Positions 12,111 to 25,519 of a stretch of DNA of 64,000 bases are shown piece after piece. The notes beneath the pieces are model-generated. The model was not told the origin of the DNA and made no database searches. It was given only the letters and a program-made list of their open reading frames with translations. Source of the stretch: Dolomedes plantarius (taxonomy: Eukaryota; Arthropoda; Arachnida; Araneae; Dolomedidae); the NCBI GenBank assembly GCA_907164885.2, contig OU015501.1, positions 21,168,631-21,232,630 of the forward strand. The letters run 5' to 3'. Numbering within the stretch: the first letter of the stretch is position 1; each line of letters begins with the position of its first letter. The translations under genes were made by a program, and so were the position numbers.

Positions 12111-15100
12111 GCACAGTCACAAAGTAGTTGGACTGATTATTTTCCCTGATTTAAAGTAATAAATATTCTCACCTGCTCAACAGAAGTAGCTTTTATTCCA
12201 TTCATTTTCAATAGCTTTTTCACCTAATGATTTCAGCCTAATGATTGATGAATTGTTGTTATAGATCTGAGGACATTTCACAAAACAACTGCTTGAATTT
12301 ATACTTTCCTGTAGTATAACAAATTTCAAACTTTTCACTGTGTACTCGATATTTATCATTCATATTAGTACTTTTATAATTAACCATTTTCTAAAACAAT
12401 TGCTTAAAATAGACAAAAGAAGTACAACATAATAATTTAATTAAACACTTATAAATTTCTTCGATTACTTCTTTAGTTATTAACAAAAAATAACATAAGT
12501 ATTTCTAAAATATAAATGTATTAATTAATTACTATCAGAAATATTTATTTAAATTGATATACTTATTATCAATAAATAACTTTTCGAAGCAGAAACTCTT
12601 ATTAAGCACATATACAATAAAATTACGAAGTCCAATCAAAAGAAAAAGGTGAGAAAATTAATACTTATGTTTCACACGAAACCATTTTGTCTGATCGCGT
12701 GATTGCTAAGGAACAATGGATGTGTTCATTTTCAATTTATTTATAAGTTCACCTGCCATGAATATAATACTTTAAGTCATACAATTTAATTTTGTTGTTC
12801 TCTTAACTTTAAAAATTTTCAAAGAAAATTATTAATAAATATCTTATTCATAATGAATCAAATAGTTTTCTCTCTAGATCTGAATATTTTGTTTCCTTTA
12901 ACATAATTCAAAATCCCAACTCCACTCATTTTACACGTTTCTCGGTCCAACACAAAAATTAAAAAGGGTTTTTAAGTAGTTTGCTCAAACCGCCTTAATG
13001 GTATTTTCCTATTTATCAATATAATCGATATTAAAACCGTTATACTTACATATTCATTTCTGAAAATGCTTCAAAAAGAGAAAGATGAATATTTATCGAC
13101 ATTTTGAGGATTTATCTGGAAGATATAAAGTTACTTTTTTTTCTAAAATATGCATTACTTGAATCTAAGTTGTTTAATTCATACAGGACCGGGACAAAAA
13201 TAAACTTTAAATAAACTTTCATTGAGAAATCTGATACAGTAACTTTATCCAAGAGTGTATTGGAAAAAACTAGATTGAGTTAAAAGATATTTTTTACGTT
13301 CTTAAGACACTAGTATCGCATCGTTTAATCTTTATTTTTATAATTAAATAAAGCTCTCTTACAAAATCTGACACATAGCTATCAAATGATAATAGAATGC
13401 CTGTTTTTTTTTAATGTGGAAAGTTATTACGCGTAAATAATTATTATTTTTAAATTGATTGAACGTTATATTTTGCCTGTTTTGCCACATATTCTGAAAG
13501 TTTAATTTTTTTATGCCTGTATATGTATGCAGATACTAATATCCTGCATTCAGATCAAATTTTCCCAACGTTTAATTTTCTGTACGATAATTATCGAAAA
13601 TCCTTTCATATGCATCGGTAATTCGGGTATTTCTAGGTTCTAAAATTATTGACCTCTCCTCTGTTAAAACTCTAAATTGTTTCTGTTAGCTAATGGAACT
13701 AAATATTTGTGAATAAAAACATGTGTTTCTTGAAATAGATGATAGTATATCTTTTAAAGATTAAACGGGAAGATAAAAGGAAGAATAATGAATAGTCCGC
13801 ACTCTATCGAAAGAGTATGTTATTCAGAACATTAAAATTCGCCTAAAATAGCAATATTTAATAAAAAAACATGTACACAACGAGGTTTATAATGTTAATT
13901 TGATACAATAAAAAGTCCTGGAATTTATAGCTTAATTCAAATATAGACAATTCACTCTTCACAAATGTGTTTCATGAAATATTTAATGGCTTGTATTACG
14001 TTTACATCTGATGGTATGAAAGCAAAATATATACTTAAATTATATGTTTTAGTATTTATGCTATATCATATTTACACATAAATAACAACCCGTTTTCACT
14101 CAAGATACAGAGACATTTCAAAACTAGTGTGCTTTATCTCTAAAGCAAATTTTGTTTTTATTGTACATCTACGCGTTGTTCTATTTCAATTTCGATTCCT
14201 CTGGGTTAAGAATTTTTCTTTTATAATTAACTATCACATTAATACTTCTGAATAATAATATGTATGACTCAGTTCACTTAGTTGTTATTAAAGTTATACT
14301 TCAGTTCATTAGACAGTTCGATATATTTTTATTATTTTAATACATTTAATTTTTAAACTATCCATGCTAAAATTATGCTTATTTAATGAAGATGTGCATA
14401 AAAGACGACAATCCCGTCAGAAAGGGAAAGCTTGTTAATTATTTATCATAATATGAAAACTGCTTCATTCATTTGGGAAAATAACAAAAATATTAGTGGA
14501 AGTAATTGTAAAATGAGATGATGGCAGTCTTTTGCATGTATAAGATATATGATTATCTTAATACTGTACTCTGATTACATTTATATAGAACCACATGTGC
14601 GAATAAACATATTTAACAACTCCCGTTTCTGATAAATATGTATGTCTTGATTCCCATAGCATACACATATACGCCTAACTTGTTTTTTACGTGTAATTGT
14701 TAATTACATGAGTTAAAAACGGGTGCTTTCATTGTCAGAAAAGTGTTCTTCAAGAATCCGTTACAAGTACACATGCCTAAATATATGTATTTAGTTTTCA
14801 AAACATATTTTGATACCTTTTAAAAAACTTCCAATACTTGCATAATCCTTCATTTTTCTTTCGCAATGCCTTCAATTACTCGTGCAAAGAAATCTTTTAC
14901 CAAATTATCGAAAAGTTATTTGTTGCTTCAAATGATTGGTATCAAATTTAATAACTTCTAGGGACAAAAAAAATGGTTTTATCAATAATAAATATATTTA
15001 CGAGTTTGATCCGAGTTGTGGATTAATTACTTCGTTATCTCTTGTCTTGCGAGTTGACAGCTGTACGAGTGAAAAATATCATATTAATTTCCAATTGCTC

Positions 15101-16712
15101 CACCGTTTAACCAGCATTAAAATTAATTAATTCAAACTTAAATAGTTATATTAAAAATCTAATAAATATTTCATATCATCTCTTCAAAATAAACAAATGT
15201 TTTAAAGAAAAGTATTTCAGTCGAACAATATCCTCATCTTGAATTAAATGCGACTTCTCGCTTAGACAGAAGACATGTACTTTGAAAATGGTTGTCAGAA
15301 GAAAAAAAACGGGTAAACATGAGTCCTGATATATGTTGATGTGCCTGAAAGTTTTGTTTGTCTACTGCCAAGGATATACATGCGTAAACAAAAAAAAATG
15401 CTACCTCTGATTTAAAAGTATTAGCAACAAATTTTAAATATGTTAACGATTAACAAATGTTTCTTTTGGCGTGAAGTATTCCTTCACTGTAAAAGAAATA
15501 TTTTAGTGTTTTCAAAAAAAAATATTTGAAAATTTTCTGCTTTAATTGGAATGGATTATAATTTATTTTCACAAAAATAAAGAATTATTTACTGCAAATA
15601 TTAAATTATAAACTATTGAAACCGGTGAATTATAGCCTACAAATTTAATTAAAAAATGTAACAAGACATATTTGCATGCATATAATATATTTATACAATT
15701 ATCTTAGCTGCGTGATTACATCAAAGTTTTCAAAACTTACAAACAGAACACACGTAACTGATACAAGTTCTCACTGAATGAAATTGAAGAATTTACTCTT
15801 CAGTTTTAATGACACACAAAAATTGTTGATTATTTAATAACTTGAAACCGTATAGTGACAAGTGATAAATATCGCCAATGGGTATATTACCCATTCTGGG
15901 GAAAGATTCAGCATTTTCCATGTCTGAAAAACAACAGTCCGAAATTGCAAGGAAGTTTACGAAATACATAACACAGCAACAGGGAGTAAAGCTGACGGAT
16001 GCTTCCTAACCAAGAGATGTGTGTGAAATGCATCATATTCATACAATATGCGTCCTCCATTTTTCCATAGTCTACCGTATTTTGTCATTTACAGACATTT
16101 TTTTCCCTGATCAACCAATTGCTTTATCATAACGTTTTGACTAAAGTTTTGTATCATTTGCAACGTATTTAGCACCAATTTGACGCAATTACTTCACATT
16201 ACTATGTTCGTTTATTGATTAAATATATAGAGTTCAAACGGATTAATTAATTTCGGTCTTCACAAACTCCTCTGATATTACTCAGATTACTCCTCACAAA
16301 TTTGTTTTTCCACTTAAAATCAATTTTATTTGCACTTCATACATTACTGTTTTGGCGATACAGTCACAATCCTAGCAATGAAGATACTAAATATAGCAGA
16401 AAATCAATCGCATTGTTTGTTTCTAGTTTTGCATAGATATTTCACAGCATTCAAAACGCAAGACTTCTCTTAGACGGAGAAAAAAAAAAGTTAGATCATT
16501 AACTTCCTAACAAATAAATAATACGTCACCCGAAATACCAGTAATTACATAAATAGGAAATGCATTTCGTTTTCGACAAATAACGGTAAAAAAAATAGCT
16601 TTCAGAAACTAAAAACTTTTTATCTATATTCAAATGAACTGGACTAAAAGTTGAATAGGATCTCAGAGAATAATGTTTAAGTCGTCTAGAATATAAATAA
16701 AGCACTTTTTTG
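12111..16712. other. Long A+T-rich non-coding stretch
   Basis: About 4.6 kb without any supported gene, RNA or transposon end. The few short frames, for example 12177-12359 and 14936-15130, have no domain. It could be intergenic or part of a long intron of the receptor gene downstream of its visible exon. Confidence 0.55.
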
Positions 16713-16786
16713 AACCCAAACAGAGTGTTTTGGGTTCTAGAATGAAAATAAAAAGCTTTTCAAAGTATTTTATTTTCATTCTAGAA
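16713..16786. repeat. Pair of adjacent perfect hairpins
   Basis: The first inverted repeat pairs AACCCAAA with TTTGGGTT. Immediately after it, the arm at 16735-16753 is the exact reverse complement of 16768-16786: a perfect 19-bp stem with a 14-base loop. No transposon ends or tandem copies flank it. It might be a folded RNA precursor or a chance small palindrome. Confidence 0.7.
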
Positions 16787-18825
16787 AACGAACACAGTAC
16801 TGTATTTATATGTATAGGAAGGGTTACTTTTCAATTAGAAATTCTTATCATTTTCTTCATTGAATATAAAAACGAGAAGTTTTCTCTTTAAAGCATTTTT
16901 AGCGTAAATATATTAATAACTTTTTAGATTTTAATTTATTACTAAGTATTCAAAAATTTACTGCTTTAGAACTTACTGGCTATAGATACCTTCTTTTTAA
17001 TGTTCCGTTGGTTTATTCAACTTTCAATAAACCATCAAATGCTGTATAGATAAATAATCATCATTTTAATTATTCATTTTATTTTGAGTTAAAAAATATT
17101 AATATGCAACAAAACTTACTTTTACATTGAAACTTTTGTTTTATATCGATTTAAATCCCAAATTATTTCATTAGCTCTACATTTGTGCGATTTCTGAAGT
17201 CAATATATTTGAAGGTACGACATTTATTACAAAATTATATTTATATCTGAATACACATTTTAAAACACCTACAAACATCGTGCCTATTTCCTTACATATA
17301 CATAAATTTTGCGCACAGTTCAGTATATATCGCTCCGTGTAAGGATTGAGACAAATGTCTGGAAGAATACAATAAAAGACTTCTAGAACACACACAAACA
17401 TTATATATGTGCGTGTGTGTGTGTATAATTTGTCTATGTATATATATGTAATAGGCATATATATATATATTAGTATGTGCATCTCTTGTTTGTATATGCT
17501 ACTATTTTCCCTCATGCCTTGTACAAAGGGAAGGAGGAGGGAATAAAGAAAAAAAATTTAATATACTTAATTACTCCGCTGAGTACGCACACACGTATTA
17601 TTATATATATATATTCCTTCCCTTATTCCTGTTAAATATTCCCCTTTAATCCTCATTCCACAGTATAATAATCATATTCAGAGAAATAAGTGACCATTAA
17701 TAATCTTGAATCGCCAGTTACATTTCCTAAACTTTATAAACTCGTGATCTGTACAGAAAAATTCAAACTACTGCATTCAGAAATAAAAATTTTAAAGAAA
17801 GAAAGAGCTAGATATGGCAAGCTACCGGAAATCCACACTTTAAATTCCAATGTGTAGAGAAATCATAAATAGGGAAAATTGAAATAAGTACGAATTGGAA
17901 TATTTGCAGTGTTTGGTATATCAAATTCATAGACTGGTATATACATAAAAGTTTCATTAAGCATGTTTTATTAAACATGCTTAAATTTAACCTTCTTGTC
18001 ACTTTCTCTAGCCGGCATGGATATTCTATTAATGCTGATCTAATATTCCAGTCCGACTGTGAGAACCAAATTTATGAGCTGATATACTAATCAAATATTT
18101 TCATATATGAAAAATTAAATAAGAAGGTATTATTTAATTTATTTTCATGGTATTCATACATAAGAAGGTATATTTGTAAACTCAATTTAATATAAAACAT
18201 ATCACAGGAAAATTATAAATTGTAATTCAAAAACTAAAATATTTTTTTAATAAATACTAGATTGGAAAAATATATATTAATGATTATAAAGTTCATAAAA
18301 AGAAAGTATAATCATTTTCAGGGATATTTTTTAGTATTTTCATATTTTGAGTTCGCATGTTTGCAGCAATGTTATTTGATATAACTAAAAACAATGAAGA
18401 GCTCTCTTTAGACGAAAAACTGATAATATATTTGCTAGTCAGGTAATAAACATGAATCCTCCACCAAAAAATATTTCACCTGCATAAAATATCGATTATT
18501 GTTAATTATTTATCATTATACTAACATAAGGTTGATTTAAAAGTATATTTTTTTAAAAAAATTATTACATTTAATATAAAAAAAACTAAACATACAACAT
18601 TACCTTTGTGATTTAGTTCTATACTTTCATGTACTTTCGAGATAAATAATACACTTTAGCACAATATTTTAGACCTTAAATTATGCATTTTTGTAACAAT
18701 TTATATGTGTTCATGTTTTGTCACTTGCAATTATATTAATTTTATCGTAACATAAGTATATGTTTTGAGGAAACCAACCGACATATAAACGTAGTATCCC
18801 GTGACGTACTGGAACAGATTAACAC

Positions 18826-18872
<47 letters not shown>

Positions 18873-19625
18873 CTTCATGTCCCTAAAATTTTACAAATAT
18901 TCCTAAATCAAGAGAACTAACTTTTAAACATTAAACTATTTTCCTTATTTTGTTGATTTCTACACTTATTGTTGATCTTGAACCTAAATATTACTTTTGG
19001 GAAGATAACTTTCGATATATATCTTTTCGAAAAATGTTTATAAAACTTTTATAACCTTTTCAAATAAAGCATTTTACAAAAGTGGAAACAAAAAAGAACT
19101 GCAATACGAGTCCAACTCTCTTTTAGATATCTCACATATAAAGCAATAACTAAATTACCACTTGATTAACACATGCATTTTAGTTTTCTACAGACTTATC
19201 ATTGCACTTATTTTGTATATGCAAAATCATTCTTTATTTTGATTATCTGGATTTAAAAATATAGAATACCAAGCTCAGATATTAAGCACAATTTACATTT
19301 ATTGTTCAAATTTTCTTTTACAGAATAAATGAACATTTTCGCACAAACATCAATGATTCCTTATTGTTAACTCTGGGCTAACACACAAAATATATGAATA
19401 TTACTACCTCATTATCTTCACAAAGAATAGAATTCTGTTTTTCAAACACAATTAGTCAATAGTTTGTGAGAAAGAGATCCGAATAAAATCTCTGATATCC
19501 ATAATGAAAACTGATTGACGTAAAAGGTGCGTAAAGAATCTCTCACTTGAGATTCATATGTCCACAGTTGACGTAAATGTGATGAGTCTAATGGAAAAAT
19601 TCAAAATGAAGTTTAGGAACTACTT
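16787..19625. other. Non-coding DNA downstream of the receptor exon
   Basis: Holds a GT/TA-rich patch (17398-17470), a perfect 12-bp-stem hairpin with a 4-base loop (17957-17984), and an AT array (18829-18870). No protein-coding frame is supported; the 112-codon minus frame at 17177-17515 is low-complexity. Because a strong splice donor lies at 19627, part of this may be an intron of the receptor gene. Confidence 0.55.
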
Positions 19626-19632
19626 ACCCAGC
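19626..19632 (-). promoter_or_regulatory. Candidate splice donor past the receptor stop codon
   Basis: Read on the minus strand the sequence is CTGG|GTAAGTA, a near-perfect metazoan 5' splice site, with the exon ending at 19628 and about 60 bases after the stop codon. It implies either a 3'-UTR intron or an exon shared with an isoform that uses another end. A weaker internal candidate, AACAA|GTACGT, sits at 19705 inside the last codons. Confidence 0.5.
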
Positions 19633-19689
19633 CTTATGAAAATCCTGTCAATGTCTTCATTATGTTTTCATCCACACAATGAGACGAAT

Positions 19690-20976
19690 TTAGTCCCTGA
19701 CGTACTTGTTCTCAACTAGGCCGATGTCTTGAGCAGATCTGTAAGCACAGTTGAAGTGCATGGCTTTAGCCCGTTCATTCTGCAAACATGGAACGCGCCA
19801 GCAACAGCAGATGAATGTTTGGATTGTCTCTTTGAAAGCCTCACGGAAGTCGCGGTTGAAATAAGCATAGATGATGGGATTGAGTGAAGAGTTGAAATAA
19901 CCAATCCAAAACAGGACCTCCACGACTATTTCCGGACAATAGCAATAATCGCCACACATGCTTATCGAGACATACCAGAGGAAGAAAGGCAACCAGCATA
20001 GGATAAATGCTCCCATTATAATGCCCAGTGTCTTGGCTGCTTTATGTTCCCGTTTCATCTTGTTGATACTTCTCTTAGTTGGAGTCGATTGACCGCTCTC
20101 TGGATCATCCCCGTGCGAATTACGGTGAGGAGGTGCGTGAATATTCGGAGCAATCGAATGATCAGTGCTATTACGGGCGCTATTGTGCATCATGGCCGGC
20201 CCCATCTGTGATTTGCACATAAATTTTTCCTGGCGAACTGCTTCTACGTAGATCTTGTAGTAAGTGAAAAGCATGATAAAGCATGGTATCCAGAAAGACA
20301 CGCTGGATGAGATAATAGCGTAGGGTTTGTTCACCACGAATTCACAAATATCAGGATTCTCCTGGCGTGACTTGAGATGGTCATCCGTGGTATACCAACC
20401 TAAAAAGATAGGTATGAAGCTGATAAGACCGGAGCTGAACCAAACACAAGCTATCATGACTGCCACTAATTTGCCTGTGATCTTTGTAGGATATTCGAGA
20501 GGCTTGATGATCGCGTAGTATCTATCGACACTTATACAACATAAATGCATGATCGAGGCTGTTGAAAAAAGAACATCGCAAGAGTTCCAGAAGTCACAAA
20601 CCGTTTGATTGAAGAGCCACTTACCGGCAATCATGTGGCTGGCATTGAAGGTCATAGCCAGTAGAGCGACTAAAGTGTCAGCGAAAGCGAGCGATACTAT
20701 GAAATAATTGGTCGTTATACGAAGTCTGTGATATCGGAAGACACTAGAAATCACAAGGATGTTACCAAAAACAGCACATACGATGATAGTGGTCACTGCG
20801 AGAGTTTTTAATGCTAGTGTGAACCGTGATTCCCAATCCCTCTGAGTTGTTGTCGCGTTTGTGAACTCTGAGACATATGAATCATTAGATGTATTGCCTA
20901 CCATCGTCAGTGTTGCCTGAAAGGTATCGTTCAGCAATACCGTCGCATAATCCACACCAACTGGTGATTCGGTCAT
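19690..20976 (-). CDS. Octbeta2R: Beta-adrenergic-like octopamine receptor (class A GPCR)
   Basis: A 428-residue plasma-membrane receptor for octopamine, expected to couple to Gs and raise cAMP. All seven membrane segments are present in one uninterrupted frame. Visible landmarks are Asn72 (TM1), Asp100 in SLAFADTLVA (TM2), Asp134 in TM3 (the amine-binding aspartate), DRY at 151-153, Ser223-225 and Ser227 in TM5 for catechol-type hydroxyls, FILCWLPFF in TM6, and NPIIY in TM7. A Cys-rich juxtamembrane tail (FICCCW) offers palmitoylation sites. The extracellular N-terminus has four N-glycosylation sequons (N16, N28, N31, N40). The third cytoplasmic loop is short compared with insect homologues. 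The ATG at 20976 gives a full N-terminus. Loop residues such as PIFLGWYTT favour the Octbeta2R subtype, but subtype is inferred; the family is secure. Confidence 0.93.
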   Translation of the reverse strand: MTESPVGVDYATVLLNDTFQATLTMVGNTSNDSYVSEFTNATTTQRDWESRFTLALKTLAVTTIIVCAVFGNILVISSVFRYHRLRITTNYFIVSLAFADTLVALLAMTFNASHMIAGKWLFNQTVCDFWNSCDVLFSTASIMHLCCISVDRYYAIIKPLEYPTKITGKLVAVMIACVWFSSGLISFIPIFLGWYTTDDHLKSRQENPDICEFVVNKPYAIISSSVSFWIPCFIMLFTYYKIYVEAVRQEKFMCKSQMGPAMMHNSARNSTDHSIAPNIHAPPHRNSHGDDPESGQSTPTKRSINKMKREHKAAKTLGIIMGAFILCWLPFFLWYVSISMCGDYCYCPEIVVEVLFWIGYFNSSLNPIIYAYFNRDFREAFKETIQTFICCCWRVPCLQNERAKAMHFNCAYRSAQDIGLVENKYVRD

Positions 20977-21012
20977 CTTGAAGGCAGTACGTAATGATCG
21001 GAGTTATCTTTC

Positions 21013-21030
21013 ACTGTCAAAAAAGCACAA
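21013..21030 (-). promoter_or_regulatory. Candidate splice acceptor in the receptor 5' UTR
   Basis: On the minus strand a pyrimidine-rich tract ends TGTGCTTTTTTGACAG|TG, placing an exon start near 21013, about 37 bases before the receptor ATG. With the donor at 19627 this would make the whole coding region one internal exon of about 1386 bases. No transcript data support it here. Confidence 0.4.
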
Positions 21031-21659
21031 CATAAAACTACCAAACAGTTTCATTGACACTGACCACTTTGCTGGCGGGAAATTAAAGCAACGAGAAAAC
21101 GTAAAAATATCTTTAAATCTCTTTCAAGCATACTTTATCGGAGAGCCCTGTGGAAGACTAGTTATGAATCGAAACATTTTGAGTTCATTAAAACTTCGAA
21201 TATGAAAACAAAACTTTACTTTTGCCATTTCGGAACTGTTTTTGAGATTCAGCAGCATAAAAATATATATCAATTACTTTTTACATAATATCTGTCCTAA
21301 AATTAGAGGAATATCGTTACACAATTTTGTTTCCTTCTTCCGTTTCAGCTTTGAGAGTTCATCTCATAAACATCAATTGACACAACACATCGAATCTAAG
21401 ACTTGTCACCTCAGCCACCGTTGTACATTAAAAACAGATCATCAACCTTAACATCTTTCTTCAAATATCAAATGTGTCTCACTAATGATGCTAATTGTCT
21501 TTATAACGGTTTTTTTCGGAACTCGACTCAGATAATTATCTGTTCAAAAATAGTGTCTTTTCTATGTTCAGTATCACAGTCTGTGTTCACCAGAATAGGT
21601 ATTCCTTTCTCATAAAAAGTTGCAGGAATTCCGTTTATAAACACAAGGGAGTACTTGAG

Positions 21660-22300
21660 GTACCCTCGTCAAGTTGCCCTGATCTTATCGTAGCCGAGCA
21701 ATGCAGAGCACGACAAGTTTTATCCACAGTTTTCGCACCCACAAAGAAATCAGAGGTATACGCTTAGGTAGAAAATCCTTTGCGAGAGGTAAAAGAGAGG
21801 AGAAAAAACAGAGTTTGATGGGAGAGGTAGGAATGAGGAGTAAAGCGCTCTATTTCTACGAGAGCAGGCGATCCAATGACTGTGAGAGCGGGCGCTCTCG
21901 GAGGTATGCTGTGTGTGCCTCAGGGTTGCCAGCTGCTAACTCTACAAAAGTCAGCCAAATGCGCTCCGCCTGTCACTGTGCTGACGCCGCATTTAGGCTG
22001 CCGCTCGCCAACAGAGCAGAAAGTTGAGCCACGCACCCACCCACACACACATCGATGCGTGTGCGTGGATCGTGAACGTACGGGTGCATTAAGATGTCGA
22101 GATATTGGAAGAGATATTTATGTATGAAAACCCAGGGAAATATTTATTTTTTGCTATTGCACGCTCACAGTCTTTCATCAAAGGGAGATTCAAGGGGGGA
22201 GATCGATTGTTTGTGTACACATCTCCCACGAACAACGGGAAAGTTACGAATTTCGAAAAGGCTCATATGCTAATGTCTATTTATCGCGGAGTTCATTAGG
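21660..22300 (-). promoter_or_regulatory. GC-richer block, possible receptor promoter or first exon
   Basis: This stretch is clearly richer in G, C and CpG than the DNA on both sides, for example around 21,860-22,090, where CGCTC, GCCGC and ACGTACGGG occur. It lies 0.7-1.3 kb upstream of the receptor ATG. Several overlapping short plus-strand frames run through it, but none has a domain, which fits a promoter or 5'-UTR exon better than a protein gene. No TATA box or initiator was assigned. Confidence 0.35.
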
Positions 22301-23824
22301 GAGAGAAAATTCCCCTTAAATAGTAAACTGTTTAATTCATCTACTGATTAATTTAACAGATTCTAGTCCTTTAAGCAGTTCTCAAAGTTATCCTACACAA
22401 AAATTATTACTCGCTAAATTGTCAAATCTAATTTCAAGAAACTAGTTCACAACCATCCAATAATTTGAGTGGTTTCTTTATCATCATCCTAAAAATTTTT
22501 TGGGGGGCTTTTAATTACAGCTATACATTAAACTTGCTTTACAAATTATTTATCCTGTTGATAACAATCTGAAAGAATTTCTGTAGTCTGCGAAATGCTA
22601 TCGTAAAGTTTTCACTATATCGGGATTTACTTCGACCAATGATGATTTGTCGTTTGATATAACTAGATATTTATAAACATTTAATTATCCTCAAATAACG
22701 AGAATTTCAAATTCCAGGAGGATAGAGAATCACCCACTGATAACAATACAGTATATTTCTGTTTGTGCAGTATATTTGTTGATATGTCCGAAAAATTCAA
22801 TTTTATGTTTTTGGATGATATGTCACACTTAAAATTGGTTCTTAAATGTGGCAAAAGCTGATAGTGGAATTGTGAAATAATAAAGTTATTCGTATAGGCA
22901 AATGCTGTTATGTATAAAATAGGAAATATTTGGTCCCTAATTGAATATTTTAATCCCTAATTGAAAATTTTCATTGAAGAGCAGCCATATGCTTGAGGTT
23001 GAATATGAATATTAACTAAAGAAAGGATTGAAAACCTTAATTGAGCGATTTTACATTTCACAACAAAAAACTGTTTCAATTTGCCGAAAACATGAAAAAA
23101 TGACATATCAACATCCACCATAATGCCACAGATTTTTTATATTTCTTTAAGAGAAAGTTTTAAAATTTAAATCACAAATTGCTCTTAACGAAACGAAAAT
23201 TTTTGAGGAATCTTGTATCCCTTGTGTACTCCAATAAAATAATGATACTTGTTATTTAAACTTGCAACATTTGGCGTATATTTTCCAGTTAGGTATTTTT
23301 TAATTTTATTTTACCTATGCTAAATTTATTACCGAATAATGCACCTCAATAGCTAACTAGTTTAGCAGCGGAGCACTTTCATTTATATGATTATCACAAC
23401 ATTATTATTTATCCTTCTCTGATAATGCATTTTTCATCAATAATCTTGTTCCATAGTCTGTGATTCCGTTGCGCTACATGACAAATAAATATCTGCTCCG
23501 AGACTAATTTCTTCCAAAACAAGGTATTTTGGTGGATATTCGATGTGTGTGCTCAAAATACAAACAAATACACTATCACATATCAAAATAACTGATTAAA
23601 AGATATAAAATAATAACACGAACGTTACGTTAATCAGTTTCTTTAATGATATTAATTGTATTGTCTTTTGAAGATTTTAGAATTTTGGCAGTGTTAAATT
23701 TGTATCGCAAAAATATGCTTATGTAATCTACCATAAAAACACGAATAATAATTCAACATCATGGATTATTGGTTTTCTCTCTTTAATTTTATTACCCTAT
23801 ATGGACTTTCCCTTGTATAGCTTT
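22301..23824. other. A+T-rich non-coding DNA, nothing recognised
   Basis: No supported gene, RNA or repeat structure was found between the GC-richer block and the inverted repeat at 23825. Confidence 0.6.
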
Positions 23825-24425
<601 letters not shown>

Positions 24426-24628
24426 TAACCCTCGGTAGTTGCGTTAGAAGAGACTGCCTGAAATTTTTCTTCATTCTATTTTTTTATTCCTATGGTAAAT
24501 TTTGCTTAACATTGGAAAAAACTATGAGAATATACTATTTAAAAGCGAGAATTTCAATCCTAATCAACTAAATATCTTTAAATTTAGTCCAAAATATAGA
24601 TACTTTGTTTCTAGACTTAATAAAATGC

Positions 24629-25160
24629 TAGATCGTCTCTCTGTGAACCATGATTTTCATTTGCAGTGGGTCGCCTCTCATGTGGGGCCTATTTGGCAAT
24701 GAGATGGCTGACATCTTAGCAAAGGAGGGTACCGCTGAACGTTCACTAACTTCTTCAGCTCTTACTTACTTGGAGGCCGTAAGGAAATCCGTAAAATTCC
24801 GTAAGGAAATATCCAGAGTACTTGTAGATCTCCCCCGGTCCATGACTGGTGCGTTGATGCCCTGGTACAGCTGTTATCTCCAAGGATGATAGAACTGAAC
24901 AGACTGCAATCGCTACGTTTGCAAGTGGCCACTTGAGGTGTCTAAAATTTGATCACCAAAACAAAACCTTTCCCACTTGTAAAAAGTGTAATAATGAGCA
25001 GGCCACTCCTGGTCGCATCCTAACTTGCATAAATCTATTTAGGAAGGACTTTATTACCGATCCTCGCCTATTGATGGACCGAGTTACGATATATGGACTC
25101 ATAGACCTGGTGTAGCAACGCTAGACCAGGAGGGATTAGAAACAACAACAACAACAACAA
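24629..25160 (+). mobile_element. Non-LTR retrotransposon 3' end (RNase H and Cys motif)
   Basis: A decayed frame encodes the end of a retrotransposon polyprotein. It begins in an RNase H domain (QWVASHVG, then GLFGNEMADILAKEG in the next frame) and continues through RTEQTAIATFASGHLRCLKF to a Cys/His cluster around FPTCKKCNNEQATP, with a stop at 25113-25115. At least two frameshifts are visible. A short 3' UTR ends in six AAC units (about 25142-25160). The copy is strongly 5'-truncated. It appears to be flanked by an unusually long imperfect direct repeat (24580-24628 and 25160-25207). Confidence 0.8.
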
Positions 25161-25519
25161 AATTTAGTCGAAAATATGGATACTTGAATTTTATACTTAA
25201 TAAAATATGAATTATAACAGAAACCAGAGCTCTTTGATATTCAATTAGTGAAATAATCAATAATTTATTAACAACTTTTTCTCAATAAGCTGTTAGTAAA
25301 TTATTGCTTCCTTTAAAGTATAAATTCATGAGCATTAACTACATAAAAGCAAGTTTTTTTTTACTATCAGAATATTTTCATGAAATAATCTAACACAAGT
25401 AACAATTTACTTATAAAGTTAAAAAATTGAATAGTAAATTGTGCAGGAACATTCACATATCTACACACTCATTTCAAAATGGGATGCAAAAAAAGTTGTA
25501 ATAATTTTATGTATCTTAC

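Noticed and set aside
19716..20518. Short frames overlapping the octopamine receptor (19716-19904 minus, 20327-20518 plus)
   Set aside because: They are shadows of the receptor gene in other frames.
21242..22299. A chain of overlapping plus-strand frames upstream of the receptor
   Set aside because: No domain, no shared frame, and the composition suits a promoter or UTR better.
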